A DNA stretch of 11,538 nt, taken from contig JAOZIG010000541.1 in the NCBI GenBank assembly GCA_026014515.1, positions 1 through 11,538 of the forward strand, in the 5' to 3' direction. Below are positions 1-6,386 of the stretch, piece after piece; within the stretch, counting starts at the first letter, position 1, and the number at the start of each line of letters is the position of its first letter. The DNA comes from Candidatus Bathyarchaeota archaeon. GTDB lineage: Archaea; Thermoproteota; Bathyarchaeia; TCS64. The position numbers and the translations under genes are program-made. A model generated the notes under the pieces. That model saw only the letters and a list, made by a program, of their open reading frames with translations, was not told the origin of the DNA and searched no databases.

Positions 1-291
1 AAAGACTTCCACAACCATGTCAGAAAACGACTGGGCATAGCCGCAAGCCCCCTCACAAGTAGGATCGAGACCATCAACGGACCCAAGATGAGCAACGAGG
101 TCCGCATCAAAGCCTGCAGTAAACAGATAATCAACACCATAAAGATACCCGGCTTCTTCTACCAGCCAAGCTGGCTTGTAAACGAGATGACCCGCAGAGG
201 CTTCAGTCCCAGTGAGACTGAGAATAGTATAAGTTTCTTAATAGAACGTGGGATACTGAAAAACTCCCCTGATGGTGTCTGTCTCAGCTAG
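1..291 (+). CDS. C-terminal fragment of an unrecognised protein with a winged-helix-like tail
   Basis: The reading frame is open from the first base to the TAG at 289-291, so this is the 3' end of a gene that begins outside the window; 96 residues are visible. An ATG at 88 lies inside it and need not be a start. The last 50 or so residues look like a winged-helix unit: a helix with SWLVNEM, a turn at RRGFSPSE, a recognition-like helix ENSISFLIERGIL, then a short wing ending DGVCLS. I do not recognise the family. The basic start (HNHVRKRLG) and the winged helix would suit a nucleic-acid-binding tail, but that is inference. The stop overlaps the stop of the opposing DUF424 gene by four bases (CTAG). 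Confidence 0.6.
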   Translation, partial: KDFHNHVRKRLGIAASPLTSRIETINGPKMSNEVRIKACSKQIINTIKIPGFFYQPSWLVNEMTRRGFSPSETENSISFLIERGILKNSPDGVCLS

Positions 292-587
292 AGTTTCACG
301 ATCTGTGCGTGGGGAATATCCCCGAAGTAGATTATGGCTCTTTCATGCACCATACTGCACTCGATGGCTGCCTCAACAATCTTCTTACCCACAAGATTAC
401 AGATAGTCGCCTGTTTCATGGCTGCTATGGCTTCGTCTACGTCTCCAAGGGTTCCCTTATAGAAGCCCTCGCTTACTTTGAAGGGTACTTTTCCGCCCTC
501 AAGGGTCTCTCCCAGGATTTCGGCGTCGCATACCGCGACTACCCTATCCTTGCCTTGGATCATTGTTTTGACGTAGACCTTGCTCAA
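288..587 (-). CDS. DUF424 family protein
   Basis: A 99-residue protein that I recognise as the small archaeal DUF424 family. Signatures are the opening VYVKTM, the VVAVCDAEILGETLEGG stretch (residues about 18-33), and a C-terminal part with AATICNLVGKKIVEAAI-like sequence followed by IIYFGDIPHAQIV. The biochemical role is unknown; the family is archaeal and commonly lies near translation genes. The start is a TTG at 587: an in-frame stop lies six codons upstream, and family members start at this point. It begins one base after the aIF2-beta stop (589-591), so it is almost certainly co-transcribed and probably translationally coupled. That supports a translation-related role by context only. 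Its 3' end overlaps the opposing gene by four bases. Confidence 0.85.
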   Translation of the reverse strand: MSKVYVKTMIQGKDRVVAVCDAEILGETLEGGKVPFKVSEGFYKGTLGDVDEAIAAMKQATICNLVGKKIVEAAIECSMVHERAIIYFGDIPHAQIVKL

Positions 588-588
588 C

Positions 589-999
589 CTAGTTCTTTCC
601 TATGCTGCTTCTTGCGCCACATGCGTCACACTGGAGGAACGATAACCGTTTATCACGAACGATATGTGTGTCTGGTCTTCCGCAGACTGGGCAGATGACG
701 TACTTGTTTGTGTATATCTCGATGAGGTTCTGGATGCTATCCTGATTAAAGCGTCCTTGGAAGACTACTCTGGTGCCGTCAAAGTTACCACGTGTTGCTG
801 TCTCCTTCAATAGGAACTTTAGTAAGTGGTCTGTGTCTCGTTGCAGTGCCTCAGCTATCTCGCTGAAGTTCATGATGACGCTGCGTCTTCCCTGTATAGT
901 GACCCTTGCGCGTGGAACTTGGAACCTGTCCTGTTCCTCGATCTGCTCTGGGAGCTGCTCGTATGCGCGGTTTAGCATTTCTTTGTAGTCTTTTGGCAT
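589..999 (-). CDS. eif2b: Translation initiation factor 2 subunit beta (aIF2-beta)
   Basis: Beta subunit of the archaeal heterotrimeric IF2, which delivers initiator Met-tRNA to the small ribosomal subunit; it binds the gamma subunit through its N-terminal helix. The 136-residue length is normal for the archaeal form. Visible parts are the N-terminal helix MPKDYKEMLNRAYEQLPE, the core domain with VTIQGRRSVIMNF and ATRGNFDGTRVVFQGRF, and a C-terminal C4 zinc ribbon (CPVC, then CDAC 18 residues later). I place the start at ATG 999, because GGTGA sits five bases upstream; an in-frame GTG at 1008 would add three residues but overlaps that ribosome site. A short hairpin lies just before it at 1013-1025. 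The gene is followed directly by DUF424. Confidence 0.95.
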   Translation of the reverse strand: MPKDYKEMLNRAYEQLPEQIEEQDRFQVPRARVTIQGRRSVIMNFSEIAEALQRDTDHLLKFLLKETATRGNFDGTRVVFQGRFNQDSIQNLIEIYTNKYVICPVCGRPDTHIVRDKRLSFLQCDACGARSSIGKN

Positions 1000-1063
1000 A
1001 TTTTTCACCGTTCAGCCTTTGGCTGCTTTCTTACACCTTCATCGTGGCGAGGTTGAAAAAGGT
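1000..1063 (-). promoter_or_regulatory. aIF2-beta leader with GGTGA site and small hairpin
   Basis: The spacer between the zinc-ribbon gene and aIF2-beta holds, read on the minus strand, a TTTTT run at 1060-1056 shortly after the upstream stop (a possible weak terminator). It also holds a perfect hairpin CAGCC-AAA-GGCTG (1025-1013) and the ribosome site GGTGA five bases before ATG 999. I see no convincing TATA box, so aIF2-beta may be transcribed from upstream or from a weak promoter. Confidence 0.4.
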
Positions 1064-1870
1064 TTAGGGTTGATTCCGCTTGATGGTGAAGTATAGCATC
1101 AGTAAACCTATAGCTCCAACTACCACACCTGCACCAATCAGTATGTCCCCTATTCCACCGAAGAAAGGTACCTGTACACCAATCTTGATGTTAGCAGCGA
1201 TACCCTCCGAGCCATCAGCGTTCATCAAAACCACGTAATAGTTACCCCCTTCTGGCTCCCATGAGATTGTCTGTTCACCAGTCGATGATCCTTGTACAAT
1301 CCAGAAATCCTGTTCAGTGGGCGGTGTTACTGGTGCATCACCCGGATGCAACACATATACTGGTTCTTGTAGCTCATCTATGCGCTCCCACCCCATATCC
1401 ATGTCAGCGACCTCATGATACTCCATGGGCTCAATGTAACTATAGGCGTCAGCGTAACGCGCTACACCGATAAACACTTCCTTGGTTGGGTCTAGACTCT
1501 CTGTGGTTACCTTGAAGCTAAGGAAACCTCCTTGTCGCTCAAAGAACCGTACTGCGTCTTGGTCTAGCTCGATATCGATCTCATCAGCTACAATCCCATA
1601 ACTGGGCACCTGTATGGTCTGTGTCTTGCTCATTATGTAGCCGTCCTCGTCTGTCATGATGTTCTTGACAGACCTCATGCCGGTGCCGCCCATTATCAAA
1701 CCAAATGATGTGATCAATAACAAGACGCTGAGAAGAATAACCCCAATGTGTACGATTCCCCAAGGCTCTTTGCTTTTCACATACATGTTTGTCTGGAGTT
1801 TCTCCCCGCATTTCCTGCAATAGACTGCTTTTTCCCTGTTTTCTTCTCCACAGTTGGGGCACTTGACCAT
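1064..1870 (-). CDS. Zinc-ribbon membrane protein with extracytoplasmic domain
   Basis: Predicted 268-residue membrane protein. A C4 zinc ribbon occupies residues 4-21 (CPNC, then CRKC). A hydrophobic segment at about 37-61 (WGIVHIGVILLSVLLLITS) is followed by about 180 polar residues, then a second hydrophobic segment near 240-262 and a short basic tail TIKRNQP. The likely topology puts the ribbon and tail inside and the central domain outside. The stretch before the second segment, with GNYYVVLMNADGSEGI, resembles a motif in many uncharacterised prokaryotic membrane proteins just before their last helix; I cannot attach a function. The start is ATG 1870, with GGTGA five bases upstream; GTG 1879 would overlap that site. 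A TATA-like CTATAAAC at 1906-1899 suggests its own short-leader promoter, divergent from the phosphoribosyltransferase gene. A signalling or surface-sensing role is speculation. Confidence 0.8.
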   Translation of the reverse strand: MVKCPNCGEENREKAVYCRKCGEKLQTNMYVKSKEPWGIVHIGVILLSVLLLITSFGLIMGGTGMRSVKNIMTDEDGYIMSKTQTIQVPSYGIVADEIDIELDQDAVRFFERQGGFLSFKVTTESLDPTKEVFIGVARYADAYSYIEPMEYHEVADMDMGWERIDELQEPVYVLHPGDAPVTPPTEQDFWIVQGSSTGEQTISWEPEGGNYYVVLMNADGSEGIAANIKIGVQVPFFGGIGDILIGAGVVVGAIGLLMLYFTIKRNQP

Positions 1871-1898
1871 ACTTATCACCCAGAGATAATGTGTTCTC

Positions 1899-1906
1899 GT
1901 TTATAG
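1899..1906 (-). promoter_or_regulatory. TATA-like box of the zinc-ribbon gene
   Basis: CTATAAAC on the minus strand, about 30 bases before ATG 1870, with GGTGA between them. The spacing implies a very short leader carrying the ribosome site. Confidence 0.45.
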
Positions 1907-1940
1907 ACTTACAGGAAAAAATGGGGTCTGGATTCAAAAA

Positions 1941-1950
1941 CATTAAACCC
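1941..1950 (+). promoter_or_regulatory. TATA-like box of the phosphoribosyltransferase gene
   Basis: CATTAAACCC is centred about 28-29 bases before ATG 1974 and is preceded by an A-rich tract. No ribosome site lies before the ATG, so the transcript may be leaderless. The match to a TATA consensus is moderate. Confidence 0.35.
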
Positions 1951-1973
1951 GAAAAGGTACACCCTTGTATGCT

Positions 1974-2582
1974 ATGTCTGATTCTTTTGAATGCGAGGTC
2001 ATGAGTTGGGAGCTATTCGAGAAACTAGCCATGAATGTGGCTAAATCCATCAGGGAAGACGGTTACCAACCCGACTTTATGGTTGGACTCGCAAGGGGCG
2101 GATGGGTGCTCAGCAGGGTGCTCTGCGATTTCCTAGGGGTAAAAGACCTTGTATCCTTGAAGGTAGAACACTGGGGGGTAACGGCGACACCCGATGGTAA
2201 GGCTCAGATTAAGTATCCCTTTGATATAGACTTGGTTGAGAAAAACGTCTTGGTGGTTGATGATATCACCGACACAGGGGAAAGCATGCATGTAGCAGTC
2301 GAGTATGTGAAATCAAAGAACCCGGCGTCAATCAAGACCGCAGCCCTCAGACACATCGACGGAAGCAAGTTCACACCAGACTATTACGGTGATGTGATCA
2401 GCTGGAGATGGGTGATATTTCCATGGAACTTTGTCGAGGACATGTGTAACCTTGTACCCAAGGCTGCTGATGGAGCAAGCTCCGTTGAAGAGGTAAAGGC
2501 TCGGATGAAGGAACAGTACAACGTGGAATTATCCATTGAACAAATCGAGTCCATCAAACGCGAGCTAAAGCATAGAAAATAG
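1974..2582 (+). CDS. Purine-type phosphoribosyltransferase
   Basis: A type I phosphoribosyltransferase of 202 residues that would transfer a ribose-5-phosphate group from PRPP to a purine base, in the cytoplasm, for salvage. The PRPP-binding loop is clear at residues 92-104 (VLVVDDITDTGES, with the acidic pair D96-D97), and a pyrophosphate-loop-like ARGGW lies at 40-44. The SWRWVIFPWNF stretch (143-153) is typical of the archaeal hypoxanthine/xanthine-guanine group rather than pyrimidine enzymes, but the exact base cannot be read from sequence. The C-terminal 35 residues form a charged helical extension. I chose ATG 1974; an upstream in-frame TTG at 1965 would put the start almost on the promoter. 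It is probably first in an operon with the gene nine bases downstream. Confidence 0.88.
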   Translation: MSDSFECEVMSWELFEKLAMNVAKSIREDGYQPDFMVGLARGGWVLSRVLCDFLGVKDLVSLKVEHWGVTATPDGKAQIKYPFDIDLVEKNVLVVDDITDTGESMHVAVEYVKSKNPASIKTAALRHIDGSKFTPDYYGDVISWRWVIFPWNFVEDMCNLVPKAADGASSVEEVKARMKEQYNVELSIEQIESIKRELKHRK

Positions 2583-2591
2583 AGGCAAACC

Positions 2592-2891
2592 ATGCAAACC
2601 CCACCAGACAGAACAGTCAACGAGATGCTTGAAGAGCGCCGCAAAGAGCTTATCCGGTTGATGGCTGGCGCGTTGCGGCATCTCGGAGTAGACGACCATG
2701 ATATTTCTGTTCATAAGCGTCGTGGGGTTGATGTCTTTGACCCGGATACAGCTGTTTTTCTCGTTAAGGCTGATACTGATCCTGTTTTGAGTCCAGAGGA
2801 TGTATCTTTTATCGCCACCAGCCTCAAGAATATGAACTATGAGGTGAAGCGTATCGAGCATAGGGGCGAGAGGCTTCTTTTATTTGTCTAA
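2592..2891 (+). CDS. Unrecognised 99-residue protein in the phosphoribosyltransferase operon
   Basis: A small soluble protein that I do not recognise. It starts at ATG 2592, nine bases after the phosphoribosyltransferase stop, with a weak AGAGG-like ribosome site. Residues 1-30 form a charged helix (NEMLEERRKELIRLMAGAL). The rest alternates strands and helices: DISVHKRRGVDVF, then TAVFLVKADTDPVL, then PEDVSFIATSLKNMNYEV, and a final strand ERLLLFV. This gives a compact alpha/beta pattern. There are no cysteines, membrane segments or catalytic signatures. The tight spacing implies co-expression with the phosphoribosyltransferase, and possibly with the peptidase starting 25 bases after its stop, but no function follows from that. 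Confidence 0.7.
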   Translation: MQTPPDRTVNEMLEERRKELIRLMAGALRHLGVDDHDISVHKRRGVDVFDPDTAVFLVKADTDPVLSPEDVSFIATSLKNMNYEVKRIEHRGERLLLFV

Positions 2892-2907
2892 ACAGTATAC
2901 TCCTGTT
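2891..2907. repeat. Short inverted repeat before the M14 gene
   Basis: AACAG-7 bases-CTGTT, with arms that are perfect complements, lies between the stop of the 99-residue gene and ATG 2916. A close relative (ACAG-TATAC-CTGT) occurs at 4792-4804 before the kinase-like gene. It could be an operator or a chance palindrome. Confidence 0.35.
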
Positions 2908-2915
2908 GGTTAAGG

Positions 2916-4562
2916 ATGGGTAAGATATACTGGGATAGACAGGTTCCACCGGATTGGAACGGTGACTGGGGTAGCGAGTACTGGACCATACCAGAACAAA
3001 CAGAGTACAAACGAACGTGCTCACACATGCAGATGCTGGAATACATCTCAAAGCTTGCTTGGAACAGCGAGTACATGCACATAGAGCGCCTCTTCATCAG
3101 TGACTTACGCCGTGTAGCACCACTGGTAATACTAAGTAACCCAAGGGTCAAGACCCCAGAGGAAGCAAAAGAAACAGGCAAGACCATTGTCTATATTCAA
3201 GGTAACATTCATCCGTCAGAGGCAGAGGGCAAAGAAGCTGTACTGATGCTCATGCGAGACATAGCCCTCGGTAAACACAGTCATCTGCTCGATGAACTCA
3301 TCATACTTCTAGCCCCAGATTTTAACCCAGACGGCAATGAGGCGTGGGAGGTCAAGAACACAAGCACATTCAGCGGTACCCCCCACATACAGAGCATCAG
3401 ACATAACGCCATGGACGCTGATGTGAACCGTGACGCCATCAAGATGGAGACTCTAAACATGCAGGGCCTCTACGAGAACGTACTGAACAAGTGGGACCCA
3501 CTGGTATTCCTCGACCTCCACAGCATGGGCAGGGTACAACACGGATACAGCATACTCTACGCTCCAAGCTACACCCCAACAGCACATCCAGAGCCAAGAG
3601 AATACACCCAATACACCATGCTCCCCGCCATCAAGGAACAAGCTGAAACAGAATACGGCTGCATGTTCTACACCCACGCAGACTATGACTGGGAAAAATG
3701 GCCCCCAGAGGCATGGGACCCTGTTGCAGGTGGCTACAGTGTTGAAGCCAAGTTTATCGTCAACGCGGTTGGGCTAAGGAACAGGTTGAGTATATTGACT
3801 GAGACCCCGGGGCATGTGGGTTTCGAGAAACGCATCTACGCGAGCTATGCATTCAGTTATTGTTTGCTTGATTATGTTTACAGTCATGGCGCCGAGATTC
3901 AACGATTATGTCATGAGACCGATGAATCAGTAATCCGAGAGATAACTGAAAAAGCCTCAACAGGCGAACTCCGAAACTGGGTCGAAGGCGAATACACGGA
4001 GCAAGATCAACCCTGTGACCTCTACGCTTACCCTACACGCAAAGAAGAGTATATCCCGGGCACCAGTATCATAAGCCACTGGATAGGTGAAGGAGAACCA
4101 CCGTTAATCAAGGGCGTAAAAGACTTAACCAAACCTATTGGAACCCGTGATAGCATCACTCCACGAGGTTACATATTCCCAGAGGAGTTATCGGATGTAG
4201 CCGAGAAACTCAAACAACATGGGGTAGAGATTACCAGATTGGAGAACCCAGTCAAGGTGGAAGGGTACAAGTACATTGTTGATGAGTTTGAGGAGATCAA
4301 GAAAGGATGGATCAGGCTCTATGAGATGACCCGGCTAACAGGAGGATGGTTCAAGACCACCAAGACATACTCCGCAGGCAGTTATCATGTTGATATGGCT
4401 CAAAGGCTCGCCAATGTTGCGTTCTATTGTCTTGAGCCCGAGGTTGGTGATGGTTTGGCGGGGTGGAACTACTTTAACAAGTATCTCAAGTCAAGAGGGG
4501 CAGAGGATAATAGCGTTGTTTTCCCTGTGTTCAAGTACTTGAGTTTGATGAAAATACGGTAG
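2916..4562 (+). CDS. M14-family zinc carboxypeptidase-like protein
   Basis: A 548-residue protein with the M14 (carboxypeptidase A-like) metallopeptidase fold, expected to hydrolyse C-terminal residues or small amide substrates. The zinc site is complete: H99 and E102 in GNIHPSEAEG, and H202 in FLDLHSMG. The substrate-binding pair N171-R172 (VNRDA) and the catalytic-type E297 (ILTETPGH) are present. About 240 residues follow the catalytic Glu, including a tail with AGSYHVDMAQRLANVAFY and a WNYF motif, seen in long M14 relatives. There is no signal peptide, so it is probably cytoplasmic, which is less usual for this long form. It starts at ATG 2916 with little ribosome site (GGTTAAGG directly before). 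An inverted repeat at 2891-2907 lies just upstream, and the stop codon sits inside one arm of another at 4558-4599. Confidence 0.9.
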   Translation: MGKIYWDRQVPPDWNGDWGSEYWTIPEQTEYKRTCSHMQMLEYISKLAWNSEYMHIERLFISDLRRVAPLVILSNPRVKTPEEAKETGKTIVYIQGNIHPSEAEGKEAVLMLMRDIALGKHSHLLDELIILLAPDFNPDGNEAWEVKNTSTFSGTPHIQSIRHNAMDADVNRDAIKMETLNMQGLYENVLNKWDPLVFLDLHSMGRVQHGYSILYAPSYTPTAHPEPREYTQYTMLPAIKEQAETEYGCMFYTHADYDWEKWPPEAWDPVAGGYSVEAKFIVNAVGLRNRLSILTETPGHVGFEKRIYASYAFSYCLLDYVYSHGAEIQRLCHETDESVIREITEKASTGELRNWVEGEYTEQDQPCDLYAYPTRKEEYIPGTSIISHWIGEGEPPLIKGVKDLTKPIGTRDSITPRGYIFPEELSDVAEKLKQHGVEITRLENPVKVEGYKYIVDEFEEIKKGWIRLYEMTRLTGGWFKTTKTYSAGSYHVDMAQRLANVAFYCLEPEVGDGLAGWNYFNKYLKSRGAEDNSVVFPVFKYLSLMKIR

Positions 4563-4599
4563 TTCGGCCCTAAAGTGGAGAAAGGAGACACGAACTACC
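4558..4599 (+). repeat. Nine-bp inverted repeat across the M14 stop codon
   Basis: GGTAGTTCG at 4558-4566 and its perfect complement CGAACTACC at 4591-4599 could form a stem with a 24-base purine-rich loop in RNA. The left arm contains the M14 stop codon (4560-4562). The nearest T-run is about 55 bases further on (4655-4661), so it is not a classical hairpin-plus-T terminator. It may shape or protect the mRNA end. Confidence 0.45.
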
Positions 4600-4828
4600 T
4601 AACGTATCGCGTATATACTCGTATAAAAGGTATTTGTAAATTCTTTATATGTTATTTTTTTCGACCTTAAACAGCTTATTTTTGGAAATTAACTATATTT
4701 TTTCAGTCAAATCTGAGGAATTTTCTCGAATCACTAATTTCCAGCACTCATCTAACCATTTTTCTTCACGTATGAAACTAAACATTAAAACACAGTATAC
4801 CTGTTTTCCACTGTGGGATCGTGAGTCC
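4563..4828 (+). promoter_or_regulatory. AT-rich 266-bp intergenic region with promoter of the kinase-like gene
   Basis: This is the longest non-coding stretch in the window. From left to right it holds the inverted repeat above, three CGTAT copies at 4603, 4610 and 4620, a palindrome GTATATAC (4611-4618), and a good TATA-like box GTATAAAAG (4621-4629). T-runs at 4655-4661 and around 4697-4702 are possible terminators for the M14 transcript. The palindrome-like ACAGTATACCTGT lies at 4792-4804. A frame runs through from ATG 4649, but the first 60 codons are AT-rich and encode a Phe/Asn/Ser-rich stretch unlike the rest of the protein, so I treat it as leader. Confidence 0.5.
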
Positions 4829-6340
4829 ATGGATATCGAGCTGGAAACTTATAGAGAAATAGTTGAAAACAGCGCAGACGCGATAATGATTCTCGTAGAT
4901 CTAAACATTGTGTTCGCAAACAAGACCGCGCTGGAGATTTATGGAGCCGACAAGCCCGAGGATTTGATAGGAAAAAATGCCTTATCCATAGGGTTACTTA
5001 CTCCTGCGGAGCATGGACAAAGCCAAGAAATAGAAATGAAGCGTATAAGCGGTGATTTATCCCATGGTATATTCGAGTTCCCAGCTACGATGAAGGATGG
5101 GCGGAAGGCTATCTTTGAGGTAGGCATCAGTAACATCCAGTTCAGTGATAAAGTCGGCGCATTATGCATCATAAGGGACGTCACTCAGAGAAAAGACAGT
5201 GAAAACCGTTTGGAATCCCTCCATGATAGCACTGCTTTGCTTGGTCAGGCTACGACTCGTGAACAAGCCGTTGATATTGTATTGGATACGATTCAAAGCA
5301 TCTTTGGTAAACACTATGCAGCAATCGCTTTTGTAGAGGAAAACAAGCTTGTCTTCAGGAAGGGTCTCGGTAAGAACATCTATGATGAGCTAGCCCTTGA
5401 TGGTCCGGGTATCTCAGTTAGGGCTGTGAGGACGGGTATGACTCAGGTTGTTAATGATGTGAGTAATGACCCTGATTATGTGGATGGTCGTGTGTCTGAT
5501 GTTAAGTCTCTTTCAGAGCTTGATGTTCCTATTCTCGTTAATGATGTGCCTGTTGCGTTGATTACTATTGAAGAGGATAAGACTGATAGCTTCAACGTCG
5601 AGGAGGTTCAACTGGTCGAGATACTAGCCAACCACTTTGCTAGTGCCTTGGAGCGAATTCGTCATCACAGCGAGTTGATGAAAATGCGTGAGGATCACAT
5701 CATGGAGCTTGTCGGTGGTATGGACAAGATATGTATGCGGGTTCAGGAAGACCTGAAGGGGCCGCTGGGCACCATCCGTAATAGCTCATTCATCATCCGG
5801 CATAACCCTGAGCTTACCGCCGAGGTAGTGGATAATATCGATAACAGCATCGAGCTGATGACAAATACTCTGGAGGAGATGAAAGAGATCACAAGCCCCA
5901 CTGAACCCGAGAAGGCTATCACTGATATCTTCAGCGTTCTTCAAGGAGCCTTGCATATTTCATATATCCCCCGAAAGATCAAACTGGTTAATGACTCTGA
6001 GACCGGGTTCCTAGCCATCAGCGTCGATAAGGAGAAGATACAGCGAGTATTCTTCAACATCATCACAAACGCCTTAGAAGCAATGCCAAACGGAGGAACA
6101 CTCCACATCAGCCACGAGATACAAGACAAGTATGTCGAGTTCAGTTTCAAAGACACTGGCCCCGGTATACCCCCTGAGGTCATGGACCGCATCTATGACC
6201 CGTTCTACAGTACAAAGCCCAAGAGCCTTGGATTGGGTTTGAGTTTCTGTAAGTTGGCTGTAGAGTCTACTGGTGGAAAGATCAGTATAGATAGCGTTGT
6301 TGGTGAGGGTACCACTGTTTCCATCAGGCTACCCAAGTAG
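4829..6340 (+). CDS. PAS-GAF histidine-kinase-like protein lacking the phospho-acceptor histidine
   Basis: A soluble 503-residue sensor-kinase-like protein with no membrane segment. Order of domains: PAS (about 1-122, ENSADAIMILVDLNIVFAN to CIIRDVTQRK), GAF (about 135-278), a helical dimerisation segment (about 280-355), then a HATPase_c domain with N-box N410/N414 (FFNIITNALEAMP), G1 D442 (DTGPGIP), F-box YDPFYSTK and G2 GLGLS (468-472). The ATP site looks intact. The H-box is not: the usual HE/HD-L-R/K-x-P-L motif reads QEDLKGPLGTI, with Glu307 (codon 5747-5749) where His should be. Autophosphorylation on that residue is therefore not expected. No response-regulator gene is nearby. I prefer ATG 4829, directly before the PAS domain; ATG 4649 would add 60 unlikely residues, though TATA spacing does fit a leaderless start there. 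Codon choice flips between blocks inside the gene. Confidence 0.88.
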   Translation: MDIELETYREIVENSADAIMILVDLNIVFANKTALEIYGADKPEDLIGKNALSIGLLTPAEHGQSQEIEMKRISGDLSHGIFEFPATMKDGRKAIFEVGISNIQFSDKVGALCIIRDVTQRKDSENRLESLHDSTALLGQATTREQAVDIVLDTIQSIFGKHYAAIAFVEENKLVFRKGLGKNIYDELALDGPGISVRAVRTGMTQVVNDVSNDPDYVDGRVSDVKSLSELDVPILVNDVPVALITIEEDKTDSFNVEEVQLVEILANHFASALERIRHHSELMKMREDHIMELVGGMDKICMRVQEDLKGPLGTIRNSSFIIRHNPELTAEVVDNIDNSIELMTNTLEEMKEITSPTEPEKAITDIFSVLQGALHISYIPRKIKLVNDSETGFLAISVDKEKIQRVFFNIITNALEAMPNGGTLHISHEIQDKYVEFSFKDTGPGIPPEVMDRIYDPFYSTKPKSLGLGLSFCKLAVESTGGKISIDSVVGEGTTVSIRLPK

Positions 6341-6348
6341 TCGATGCT

Positions 6349-6357
6349 GTTTTAACC
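6349..6357 (+). promoter_or_regulatory. TATA-like box of the M24 gene
   Basis: GTTTTAACC lies about 34 bases before TTG 6387 in the 46-bp gap after the kinase-like gene. No Shine-Dalgarno-like site precedes the TTG, so a very short leader or read-through from the upstream gene is possible. Confidence 0.3.
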
Positions 6358-6386
6358 CCCTAGTTCCACAGTTTTACTGATTAAAT

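Noticed and set aside
309..698. Open frame of 129 codons on + across DUF424 and aIF2-beta
   Set aside because: It lies antisense to two clearly recognised genes and encodes no recognisable protein. The low stop density follows from the skewed codon use of the real genes.
1584..1943. Open frame of 119 codons on minus over the start of the zinc-ribbon gene
   Set aside because: It is a frame-shifted shadow of the zinc-ribbon gene and runs through its promoter.
4649..4828. N-terminal extension of the kinase-like protein
   Set aside because: It is AT-rich with Phe/Asn/Ser-rich translation unlike the rest, and T-runs and a promoter-like box lie in or next to it. It is kept as an alternative start only.
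6371..6379. GTTTTACTG shared with 11022-11030
   Set aside because: It is a single 9-mer in opposite orientation relative to the two genes; too short to call a shared site.
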